DNA of 64,000 nucleotides, taken from Closterium sp. NIES-65. Lineage: Eukaryota > Streptophyta > Zygnematophyceae > Desmidiales > Closteriaceae. The position numbers and the translations under genes were made by a program. The notes under the pieces were generated by a model. The model saw only the letters and a list, made by a program, of their open reading frames with translations, was not told the DNA's origin and did no database searches. Numbering within the stretch: the stretch's first letter is position 1; every line of letters begins with the position of its first letter. The DNA lies in the NCBI GenBank assembly GCA_948144175.1, contig CANXME010001453.1:1302001-1366000 (forward strand), read 5' to 3'. Shown in pieces: positions 32,419 through 42,079 of the stretch.

Positions 32419-32522
32419 TGTCAGATGATTATATTACTGATGCATATATTTAGGCTGTAGTGGGGTAGCCCATAGGGGGTACAACCCAATTAGGGTTGGT
32501 ACTTGTACTTGTTTCATTTTCA
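32419..32522 (+). mobile_element. D2 5' LTR with 33-bp deletion
   Basis: TGTCAGATG...TTTCATTTTCA. It lacks the last 33 bp present in the 3' LTR; the missing piece is bounded by cat on both sides. Three differences from the 3' LTR over 104 bp by eye. Confidence 0.88.
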
Positions 32523-32536
32523 TGGTATCGAGCAGG
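32523..32536 (+). promoter_or_regulatory. D2 primer-binding site
   Basis: tggtatcgagcagg directly follows the LTR end. It is related to the initiator-Met site TGGTATCAGAGC with a shifted base. Confidence 0.75.
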
Positions 32537-32639
32537 TTCCCTAGTGGGAACTGTTCCTAGGGCCCACCCACTATTTCATCCTGCCCGAAGCGCGCTCTGC
32601 CCTAGCACGGGTCGCGCTGGGCCTTTTTTTTTCCTTTGG

Positions 32640-33450
32640 CAGCCCGATCGCGTCGAGCCGCCCGCTTTTTTTTTGGCACGCCACTTCCGCGCCCTCGTCG
32701 CGCCGCCCCTAGACGGCCGCGCCGCGTCGCGCGCCGCCCCCCTCTGACCCTCGCGACCCCGCTGTCCCCTCTGACGGCCCCGCGATCGCCTGCGACGGCC
32801 CCGCCGTCCCCTCTACCGGCCCCTCCGCTACGCTTAACGGCCACGCCGTCCCCTCTGTCGGCCCCGCCGCTGCACTTGACGGCCCCGCCGTCCCCTCTGC
32901 CGGCCCCGCCGCTGCACCCGACGGCCCCGCGGTCCCCTCTGCCGGCCCCGCCGCTGCTTCAGACGGCCCCGCCGCTGCACCTGACGGCCGCGCCGTTGCT
33001 TCAGACGGCCCCGCCGCTGCACCTGACGGCCCCGCCGCTGCACCTGCCGGCCCCGCCGCTGCTTCAGACGGCCCCGCTCCTGCACCTGACGGCCCCGCCG
33101 TCCCCTCCAACAGCCCCGCCGCTGCACCTAACGGCCCCACCGTCCCCTCTGACGGCCCTGCCACTGCACCTACCGGCCTCGCCGCTATCCCTGGCGGCCT
33201 CGCCACTGCATCTCCCGGCCCCGCCGCCCCAGCAGCCGAGCCGCCCCAGCAGCCGAGCCGCCCCAGCAGCCGAGCCGCCCCAGCAGCCGAGCCGCCCCAG
33301 CAGCCGGGCCGCCCCAGCAGCCGAGCCGCCCGAGCAGCCGAGCCGCCCGAGCCGCCCAGCAGCCGAGACGCCGAGCCGCCCGAGCCGCCCGAGCCGCACA
33401 AGCCGCCCGAGCCGCCCGAGTCGCCCGAGCCGCCTGCACTGCCCTGTCTG
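32640..33450 (+). repeat. D2 leader: CCG-rich minisatellites (~24-bp and 17-bp units)
   Basis: 32770-33215 is an array of gacggccccgccg(tcccctctg or ctgcacct) units. 33231-33345 is an exact-period 17-bp array (agcagccgagccgcccc), then 9-bp cccgagccg units to 33430. Because 17 is not a multiple of 3, the array is unlikely to be coding. Long Pro/Ala-rich open frames on both strands are shadows. The array ends just before the gag start. Confidence 0.75.
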
Positions 33451-33498
33451 GTGAGCACTGAGCTTTACTCTGCGCACTGCCCTCACCCTATTGCTGTC

Positions 33499-35089
33499 AT
33501 GGCTACCCCCAGTGTCCTCACCTTCAACAGTGAGGGCAGAGCCATCGACTTTGACGTGTGGGTAGACGACCTGCTGCTTTTCCTACAGTGCAACAGAGCT
33601 GACGGCCTCTCTCTCTTTGATCTCACTTCTGGTGCCTCTCCCGCCCCTGCTGCTACTGAGGATGCCACTGTTCGCTCACAGTGGGCCACACGCAATGCTA
33701 CTGCACGTCTTGTTGTGCGTCGCCACCTCCCTCCCTCTCAGCGTGCACACTTTGGGTCGTACAAGAGTGCTCAGACCTTGTACGACGCCGTTATTGCACG
33801 CTACTCCACCCCTGCCACTGCTGCACTGAGCCGCCTCATGCTACCGTACCTCTTTCCCGACCTTGCTTCTTTTGCCACAGTCGCCGACCTCATTACCCAC
33901 CTGCGCACTAGTGACGCTCGCTTCCGCGCTGCGCTTCCTGCTGAGTTCTGCACCAAGAACCCCCCCCCCCCAGTACTTCACTCTCTACTACATTGTCACC
34001 CGCCTCCCTGACTCCCTCCGCGGAGTTAGGGACAACTTACTCTCAGTCTGCCCCACCACTCTCACTGTTAACATCCTCGAGAAGTCCCTCCCAGCAGCCG
34101 AGAAGAGCATTGTCGCTGTAGGGGCCTCTCGTGGTGACCCGCGCACCCCCATCTTTGAGGGGTGTTCCCCCTCCCCCCTCCTGCCCTCTGTCGCCTCTGC
34201 TGCTACGGCCGACCTAGTTGGTTTTGAGTCGGTCGGTGCGGCGTCTGCCCCCAGTGGGAGACGTCGCTCTGGCAAGGGCAAAGGGGGCAGGAGCGGTGGT
34301 GGAGGCGGCGGGGGCGGTGGGAGCGGCGGTGGAGGCAGCCGAGGAGGTGGGGTTGGTAGCGGGAGTGGAGTCGGGAGTGGAGGTGTCAGCGGCGGCAGTG
34401 GAGGCGGGGGTGGCAGCGGCGGTGGTGGTGGGAGTGGAGGCGGAGGCGGCGGTGGCGGCAGCGACGATGGGAGTGGCGGTGGCAGCGGAGGTGGTGGCGG
34501 CGGCAGCGGAGGAGGCGGCGGAGGAGGTCGTGGCTCATCGCAGAGGAGTGGCTCCGGTGGCGGTCAGCGCCAACAGCAGCGGCAGCAGCGTGGTCAGGAG
34601 ACCCTCTGCCCGCAGCAGCTTCGTGAGTGGTACGCTGCACGTCAGAGGGGTGGGGGTACTGGTCCGTGCACCTACGTCTTGCGCACGGGCGACCGTGCGG
34701 GTGAGCCGTGTGGTGGTCCACACCCCGCCCAGCGCTGCTTCGGCCGCCTGACTGACGCTTGGCGCCGCCAGTTTCCTGACGCCTCTGAGATCCCTCGCTG
34801 GGACCAGCTGTCTAGGGCAGGAGTAGCTATCTTTGATCTTGACTTTGATGCTATTCTTGCTGCCATGTATGCTGTGACTATTAGTGAGGAGGGTGACTGT
34901 TACCGGTGTTTCCCGCCCGACCCGGGCATTGGTACTGCGGCTCTAGGTGCTGTTGAGGCTGCTGCTCCAGGTGCTGGTGAGGCTGTCGCTCTAGGTGCCA
35001 ATGAGTCTGTGTCCTCAGGTGCTGGTGGGTCTGCTCTCTCAGGTACTGCGTCGGCTCCGCCCTCTCTCACCTTCACTCTTGACTCATAG
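33499..35089 (+). pseudogene. D2 gag
   Basis: The likely start is ATG 33499 (MATPSVLTFNSEGRAIDF); an in-frame ATG at 33451 lies at the end of the leader array. Capsid-like part: VWVDDLLLFLQC, SQWATRNATARLVV, LPYLFPDLASFATVADL. One extra C in the C run 33960-33971 shifts the frame, which then reads YFTLYYIVTRLPDSLRGV and VAVGASRGDPRTP. A Gly/Ser linker of about 90 residues follows, then a finger Cys-X13-Cys-X3-His-X4-Cys (CTYVLRTG... CGGPHPAQRC). It ends at FTLDS plus TAG, where the protease motif LDSGAS should begin. Confidence 0.85.
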
Positions 35090-36904
35090 GCGTCTCGCTC
35101 CTTCTTTCGAGACCGCACCACACTCACGCCGCTTAGTCGGCCAGTGGCGGTCTCCCTGGCGGACCCCTCTGGAGGTCCTGTTCTGGCTCGCTACTCCACT
35201 GTCCTGCCATGCCCTGCGATCCCGTGTGGCGCCCTGTCCGGTCTCTACCTCCCCTCGTTCTCTACGAACTTGGTGGCGGGTGCTGACCTACAGGATGAAG
35301 GGGTCGACCAGTTCACCTCTGCACGCCGACAGGACACCCACTGCACGGACGCGGACACGGGTCGTCACTTGACCACGTTCACACGTGGGCCGGGGTCGAG
35401 CCTGTACACACTCACTGTTCCGTCTCCTCCTCCTGCGTCTGGTCAGGTAGCTACGTCGAGTCAGGTGTTTGCTGCAGCGTCCAGGTCTGGTCCTGAGTCT
35501 GCCCCCTGCTCGTGTCGCCTCCTGTCCCACGAGACCCTCCTGTGGCACCACAGGATGGGTCACCCCTCCCTGCCTCGTCTCCGAGGCATGGCCTCTCGCC
35601 TTCTTGTCTCTGGCCTTCCCCGGTCCCTCCCTCCCCTTCCTCCGGGGCCTGGCCCTCCCTGTGTCCCCTGTGTCGAGGGTCGACTGCGGGCTACCCCTCA
35701 CTCCTCCCCGTTTCCTCCGACGGAGGCCCCGATGCAGACGCTTCACATGGACGTGTGGGGCCCAGCCCGCGTCCGTGGACAGGGTCACGAGCGCTACTTC
35801 CTGCTGGTGGTTGACGACTACTCGCGTTACACGACAGTCTTCCCCTTGCGCAGCAAGGGTGAGGTCACTGAGGTGTTGATCGACTGGATCCGCGCAGCTC
35901 GTCTCCAGCTTAGGCGGAGCTTCGGCTCGGACTTTTCTCTTTTGCGTCTGCACTCGGACAGAGGCGGAGAGTTCTCCTCCGGCCTTCTTCGAGCCTACTG
36001 TCAGGCACGAGGCATCCGCCAGACCTTCACGCTTCCGGACTCTCCACAGCAGAATGGGATTGCTGAGCGCCGCATCGGCATTGTCATGGACGTCGCCCGT
36101 ACGTCCATGGTGCATGCGGCTGCCCCCCATTTTCTGTGGCCGTTTGCGGTGAGGTACGCCGCACATCAGATCAACCTTCAGCCCAGGGTCTCCAGACCGG
36201 AGATCTCCCCAGCTTTGCTGTGGACGGGGAAGGTTGGCGATGCGTCGGCGTTCCGTGTCTGGGGATCTCGGGCGTTTGTCCGCGACTTGTCTGCGGACAA
36301 GCTGTCCCCTCATGCTGCTCCTTGCGTCTTCCTGGGTTTCCCCCCTGACGCACCTGGGTGGCAGTTTTACCACCCCACCTCATGTCGTGTTCTGTCCTCC
36401 CAGGACGTCACGTTCGACGAGTCGATTCCCTTCTATCGGCTCTTCCCCTACCGCACTCCGTCCCTCCCCCCCCCGCCCCTCTTCCTGGTCCCAGGTCCCC
36501 CCCCGGTAGACCCCCTCCCCCCTCAGGGTCCTGCCCCTTCAGGTGTGTCTCAGGTAGACGCGGTCGAGCTTGTCGAGGGCACTGGTGACTCTGGTGCTGC
36601 TGCGGGTGCGGAGACTGGGGGTGCTGAGCCTGGGGGTGCTGAGACTGGGGGTGCTGAGACTGGGGGTGCTGAGCCTGGAGGTACTGAGCCTGGGGGTGCT
36701 ACGACTGGGGGTGCTGAGCCTGGGGGTGCTGAGCCTGGGGGTGCTGAGCCTGGGGGTGCTGTGCCTGGGGGTGCTGAGCCTGGGGGTTCTACGTCTGGGA
36801 GTGCTTTGCCTGCTGAATCTGTTCCTGGTGGTTCTCCAGACTGTTCTTCGCGCCGCGAGCCGCTCTCTCCTCTGGAGCTGCGTGAGTGGTTTGCCCGGCG
36901 CTAG
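35090..36904 (+). pseudogene. D2 protease remainder and integrase
   Basis: In frame after the TAG: ASRSFFRDRTTLTPLSRP, then the 586-codon open part with VAVSLADPSGGPVLARYST, pre-integrase LLWHHRMGHPSLPRL, zinc-binding CVPCVEGRLRATPHSS, and core LHMDVWGPARVRGQGHERYF, HSDRGGEFSSG, SPQQNGIAERRIGIVMD (D, D, E). Then the C-terminal motif PCVFLGFPPDAPGWQFY. The protease Gly of Asp-Ser-Gly is replaced by the stop. The integrase itself looks complete. The frame ends at TAG 36902 where D3 has Trp (WSRAAGAGG). Confidence 0.88.
36606..36800 (+). repeat. 15-bp minisatellite in D2 (GGAEP pentapeptide repeat)
   Basis: About 13 units of gggggtgctgagcct and variants, encoding GGAEP/GGAET/GGTEP repeats between integrase and RT. 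D3 has a shorter, more degenerate version (61560-61680). Confidence 0.88.
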
Positions 36905-38148
36905 AGGCGAGCTGCTGGAGCCGGGGGTACTGCGGGTGCTGGAGGTTCCGTTGCTGCCGAGGGAGCTGGTACCACGGGTCCCGGAGGTGCTCGTACTGAG
37001 GGTACTGGAGCTGCCGGGCCCGGGGGTGCCTCTGAGCTGGAGCTGCTGCGGGTGCTGGCGCTGAGGCTACGACTGTCGGTCCTACTGCAGGTACTTCTGC
37101 AGCTGCTGGTGGTGCTGGAGTTGGAGCTGCTACTGGTGCTGGTGCTGCCTCTGGAGATGTTGGTGCTGTCCCTGCTGTCTCTGGCGGTGCTGCGCGGCCT
37201 CGGCCATACTTCGTTCCGCTCCTTCAGCAGGTTCTTGGTCTCCTGCCTTCCACTGGTCCTTCTCCCCCCGTAGAGTGTCCGCAGCCTGTCCCATCACGGT
37301 CACAGTTACAGCCCGCCGCTCCTCTGCCTTCTCCTTCTCCCTACGCTGGTCCTACTGGAGGTCTTGCTGAGCGTCGTGAGCCTGCGTCTCGCCCTGTGTC
37401 GCCAGTCCGAGCTGCTCGCACTAGTGGTCGCGCTTCGCGTCAGCGTCCTCCTCCTGTCCCTGGCACGCACCAGATGTCTCTGCGTCCGTCCACTGCTCCT
37501 ATGCGTGCCCCTTTGCCTTCTCCTCCTCACTCTTCTCTTCCTACTCTTGCCGACCCGGAGTCGGACTCTCACTGCGCTGCCAGTCCTACTATCACGCGTC
37601 TTCTTGCTACTCTTGTAACTGACCCTTCCTTTGAGTCCGCTGCTGCGTCTGCCCTAGTTGCTGAGCTGGTCGACTTTGCTGCTGCGTGTTGTCTGGACTA
37701 CGCTGCCAGTCTTGTTGCTGAGTCTGCTGAGTCTACTGAGTGTGCGTCTGCTGCGTCTGCGTCTGCCTGTCCTCCGTCCGTCGGGGGTGACTGTGCTCTT
37801 GGCACGGACGTCTTTAAGGACAGGCAGGAGGAGTTCCAGTGCTTTGCCGCCGCTTTGCACCATCTCGTGTCCATGCTTGTTGCCCCTGAGGGAGACCCGG
37901 ATGCTCTAGACATCCTGACCCCACGCCCTTACGCAGAGGCGATGGCCGGTTCCTACTCCTCTCAGTGGCAGTCAGCCATGGACGCAGAGATGGCTTCCTG
38001 GAAGTCCAGAGGCACCTACGTTGACGCTGTCCCCCCTCCTGAGGCGAACATCGTCAGTGGCATGTGGATCTTCTGGGTGAAGCGGCCGCCGGGTTCTCCG
38101 CCTATCTTCAAGGCGCGCTACGTGGCTCGTGGTTTCAGTCAGCGATAG
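36905..38148 (+). pseudogene. D2 INT-RT linker and RT start
   Basis: Gly/Ala-rich linker in the integrase frame to about 37030, then shifted to the RT frame: VRPRPYF-like segment, PPPVPGTHQMSLRPST, FAAALHHLVSMLVAPEGD, ALDILTPRPYAEAM, MDAEMASWKSRGTYVDAV, MWIFWVKRPPGSPPIFKA and RGFSQR. It ends at TAG 38146-38148, at the Gln codon of SQRQGVD. Only one copy of the 90-residue unit that is repeated in D1 is present. Confidence 0.83.
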
Positions 38149-39492
38149 GGAGTTGACTTCTTTCAGACCTTCTCCCCGACCCCGAAGATGACCACTCTTC
38201 GGGTTCTACTGCACGTCGCTGCTCAGCGTGACTACGAGCTACACTCTCTTGACTTCAGCACTGCTTTCCTGCAGGGCCGCCTGCACGAGGAGATCTGGCT
38301 GCGCCGCCCTCCTTGCTTCACTGGGTCGTTCCCTCCAGGTACCCAGTGGAGCCTCCGGCGGCCAGTCTACGGTCTCCGCCAGGCGCCGCGTGAGTGGCAC
38401 GACACACTGAGGACTACACTTGCGGCTCTTGGGTTTGCTCCTTCTACTGCTGACCCGTCGCTGTTTCTGCGCACCGACACCTCGCTGCCGCCATTCTACA
38501 TCCTCGTGTACGTCGACGACTTGGTCTTTGCCACTGCGGACACTGCCGCACTCGCCCACGTGAAGTCCGAGCTGCAGAAGAGACACACGTGCACAGACCT
38601 GGGTGAACTGACAAGCTATCTTGGCTTGCAGATCACCCGGGACAGAGCACGCCGCACCATTACCCTGACTCAGTCACACATGGTGCAGCAGGTCCTTCAG
38701 CGCTTCGGCTTCACGTACTCCTCGCCTCAGTCCACTCCTCTGCCTACGGGACACTCGCTCTCAGCTCTGCCTTCGGATGAGTCCGTAGAGTCGAGTGGTC
38801 CGTATCAAGAGCTTGTGGGCTGCCTCATGTACCTGATGACCTGCACTCGACCTGACCTCGCATACCGTCTCAGCATCTTAGCACGCTATGTTGCTCCCGG
38901 CCGTCACCGGAAGGAGCACATGGATGCAGCTAAGAGGGTGTTGCGCTACTTGTGTAGTACGTCGGGCATGGGGCTAGTGCTTGGAGGGCGTGAGCGGCCT
39001 GTCCTCACCGGGCACTCAGACGCTTCTTGGGCTGACGACCAGGCTACTCAGAGGTCGTCTCAGGGTTACACCTTCAGTATTGGCTCTGGCTCTGTCTCTT
39101 GGCGCTCTACTCGCTCTTCTTCGGTTCTCAGCTCCCGCTGTGAGGCTGAGATCTGCGCCACGGCCATGGCTGCCCAGGAGCTTTGCTGGCTCACCTACCT
39201 GCTGACTGACCTTGGAGAGCGGCCTCGTTCTCCCACAGTGCTGTACGTCGACAACAAGGCAACCATTGCCTTGTGTGAGGAGCACAGATTGGAGCACAGG
39301 ACGAAGCACATTGCTCTGCGCTACTTCCTTGCTCGAGAGCTGCAGCAGCATGGTCAGCTTTGCCTGCGTTTTGTGGCCACTGAGGCCAACACTGCTGATG
39401 TGTTCACCAAGGCACTTCCGCCTCGTGACCATCAGCGCTTTTGCACTCTGCTAGGCCTTGTGCCCTCTGGGCCTCACTTGCTTACCTCTTGA
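38149..39492 (+). pseudogene. D2 reverse transcriptase and RNase H
   Basis: Same frame after the TAG. 38188-39492 is open for 434 codons: LRVLLHVAAQRDYELHSLDF, STAFLQGRLHEEIWLRRPP, YGLRQAPREWHDTLR, active site LVYVDDLVFAT, YLGLQITRDRARRTITLTQ, LMYLMTCTRPDLAYRLS, then RNase H SDASWADDQATQRSSQGY, CEAEICATAMAAQELCW, YVDNKATIALCEEH, ALRYFLARELQQHGQL, ADVFTKALPPRDHQRF. The natural end is TGA at 39490-39492. All catalytic motifs are present, and this is the most complete RT-RH in the window. Confidence 0.9.
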
Positions 39493-39712
39493 CCTTGCTT
39501 GTACTGCTGCATATATATATCCTTGCTCTTGCTTGTTTAGCACTGTTATATATATATGCTCTGCTGCATGTGAACTGGCCTTGTGGCCTTGACCATGTGC
39601 TCGAAATTTGTGTGGTATCCTTGAGATCCACCCTGAGCTTGCTTTGCTTTGCTTTGCTTTGCTTGACTGGTCTTGTGACCACCTGCTCTCCCCCACTTTG
39701 CCTATGGGGGTG
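39493..39712 (+). other. D2 3' untranslated region with polypurine tract
   Basis: 220 bp containing two tatatata runs, a tgctt repeat (39637-39665) and, just before the LTR, ctatgggggtg (39702-39712), the polypurine tract that primes plus-strand synthesis. Confidence 0.75.
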
Positions 39713-39849
39713 TGTCAGATGATTATATTACTGATACATATATTTAGGCTGTAGCGGGGTAGCCCATAGGGGGTAGAACCCAATTAGGGTTGGTACTTGT
39801 ACTTGTTTCATTTTCATAGTGCACTCATTTCCTCGCCTCTATCTCAACA
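39713..39849 (+). mobile_element. D2 3' LTR (137 bp)
   Basis: TGTCAG...CTCAACA, followed by TSD agctt. It is the full-length form of this LTR, and its layout matches the D LTRs at 2044-2169 and 59059-59184. Confidence 0.9.
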
Positions 39850-40099
39850 AGCTTCCATCTTGGGTTCCTTTGCGAGCTCGTCGTTTCTGCTTGTACTGTT
39901 CATAGCGCGTACAATGTTGTGCCGAAGTGCACATTGCACGAGTACCTGCAAATGCATCAAGAAAAAACTGTGTAAGCAAACAAACACACGAACATTCCAT
40001 TCATACCCAAAAGCATTCGCATACGCATACTCGTACAAACAGACGGCAGGATGTAGAGCAATGTGAATTTGCATCCAACACACTCCCCCTCAGCCTGCC

Positions 40100-41720
40100 G
40101 GCTGCATCCCCATCATTCCATACTATTTCATGCTCATTCCACTCATGCGCACACAACGCTAATGAGGCTTATCTCCAAGCCTCTTGGTGAGGAAGTCTGC
40201 TGGCTGGTGATGAGTGTTGATGTAGATCGGATTCGTCGTCCCCCTCTTCACCTCCTTACGCAGCCAGAGCCATTGATACGCATGTGCTTATTGAGCCCAT
40301 GAAGCACAGCGTTCTCGGCCATTCCAAGAGCTCCCTTGCTATCTCAAAACAGCGGTGTAGCAACCTTTTGCTCCTGGCCAATCTCCTCCTATAGCCTCCT
40401 CAGCCAAATCACCTCCTTCACCCTATAAAACATTGCCATGTACTCGGACTCCACGGAAGAGAGTGCTCTCTCCGTCTGCTTCTTTGACCTCCAACTAACC
40501 GGTCCACCCCTAACTACGCAGATGTATCCTCCCACAGATGAGGAATCCTCCTTCTCAGAGGCCCACGTAGCATCGGTAAAGCAAGTGAGAAAGAGCTTGC
40601 CTTCTCCAAGCCTCTCCCCCTTCTCTTTCAGCACCTCAACCCCTTTCTTCTTTACCTGTGCAGATGCGGAGTATTGAACTCCAATGCTTGGGTGAGAGTT
40701 CAGATACTTCACCACACGCTCAGCTGCATCCATGTGCTCCTTTGATGGATTCTGCACCACCCTAGCCAGCTGCCCAACCGAGAAAAAGATGTCGGGCCTT
40801 GTGTGAACTGCAGCATACAAGAGGCTGCCCACCAAGGACTGAAATTGCTGCTACTCCTCGGCTTCAACCCCTTCATTCTCTGCAGCATTTACAAGCTTGA
40901 ATTCTGCTGGCAGGGGAGTTGCAACCTTGCGCTCATTCTCAATCCCGTACCTCTCCCCCAGCTCCTTGATGAACTTTCCCTGGTGCTGCTTCAACAACCT
41001 TTGATCCAGATCCCTCTCCACGTGCATCCCGATGTAGTTCCTTACCTCCCCAAGGTTCTTGCACTTGATGCTCTCCATCAGCTGCTGCTGCACCTTCTGG
41101 ATCTCCTTCATGCTGCTGCTAAAGAGAAGAATGTCGTCCACAAAGACCAGAAACAGCACCAGCTTCTCCCCCTCCCCCTTGAGAAAAAGGCTTTCATCAC
41201 AGCTGCTGGTCCTGAATCCCATCTCCTCTTAAACAGCTGCCAACTTCTGGTACCAGCAGCGTGGCGCCTGCTTCAAGCCGTAGATGGACGTTTTCAGCTT
41301 GCACACCCTGCCTGTACCATCCTCATACCCAGGTGGCTGCGTCATCTACACATCCTCCTCTAAGATCCCACTGAGGAATGCCGTTGATATATCCATCTGA
41401 ATGATGAATTTCCCACTAACGGTTGCATCTGCCAACAAGACACGAAGAGTAGGGGGCTTGGCAGTGGGAGCAAAGATCTCATTGAAGTCCCGCTTCTCCT
41501 TCTGCATAAACCCCTTAGCCACCAGCCTACTCTTGTAGATGGTGACCTGTCCCTTGTCATCGGTCTTGATCCTTAGCACCCACTTGCAGTGTACGGCTTT
41601 CTTCCCCTCTGGCAGCACCACCAGCTCCCATGTCCCGTTCTCTAGCCAGCTCTGGTACTCAGCATCCCTGGAAACCAGCCACTTCTCCCTATCTGGTCCA
41701 GCTAATACCTCCTCCATGCT
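40100..41720 (-). pseudogene. A-2 reverse transcriptase and RNase H
   Basis: Minus frames: 41346-41717 starts MEEVLAGPDREKWLVS, with HCKWVLRIKTDDKGQV and FIIQMDISTAFLSGILEEDV, ending at a stop. 40851-41222 has active site LVFVDDILLFSSS. 40389-40835 has VGSLLYAAVHTRPDI, KYLNSHPSIGVQYS and DATWASEKEDSSSVGGY (RNase H). The last part to about 40100 is degraded. Three stops and one frameshift. The FVDD box is intact, unlike the NVDD of A-1. Confidence 0.83.
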
Positions 41721-42079
41721 AGCTGGTTCCTCTGGTGCAGGGGTAAGAAACCGTAGGCAGGTTCATCCTCCTCATCCGGATCATAGCCATGCGGTAGAAT
41801 CAGCAATGCCTTCTCGGTCCCAAGTTGCTGCTCTGCTACATCAGCTCCTGCAGTCAACTTCTTAGTAGCCATATGGGTACGTCCTGGCCTGGAGACGGGT
41901 GTCTCCCATCCCTTCATAACGACACCCTTTGGCTTCTTAGTTTTCCCCTGCTGCTACTTTCTCCCCTCAGATCTAGTGGCTCCACTAGTGCCAGTCTCCA
42001 CATCATTTTCTCCACCAGCAGGTGCCTCCTGCACCTTCTCTTTATCACCACCCTCTGCAGCTGCCTCCTCTCCCTCCTC

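Larger units (their letters stand above)
32419..39849 (+). mobile_element. Ty1/copia element D2, complete with TSD
   Basis: Plus-strand D-family element, 7.4 kb. 5' LTR 32419-32522, primer site, CCG-rich leader, gag, protease, integrase, linker, RT, RNase H, polypurine tract and 3' LTR 39713-39849. TSD agctt at 32414-32418 and 39850-39854. Inserted into the A-2 3' LTR at the gcaaagctt/ccatcttggg site. It is the best-preserved pol in the window, but five lesions break the polyprotein: extra C near 33960-33971, TAG 35087, TAG 36902, frameshift near 37030, TAG 38146. Confidence 0.94.

Noticed and set aside
32636..33458. Long Pro/Ala frame (+) and Gly/Ala frame (-) in the D2 leader
   Set aside because: The array includes 17-bp units that would shift any frame as they vary; no domain is present and neither frame is shared with D1.
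35288..36373. 361-codon minus-strand frame opposite D2 integrase
   Set aside because: A shadow: the plus frame has ordered integrase motifs and homologues in D1, D3 and E2.
36606..36800. Collagen- or silk-like structural protein
   Set aside because: The GGAEP repeat is in frame with integrase and lies between integrase and RT motifs of D2.
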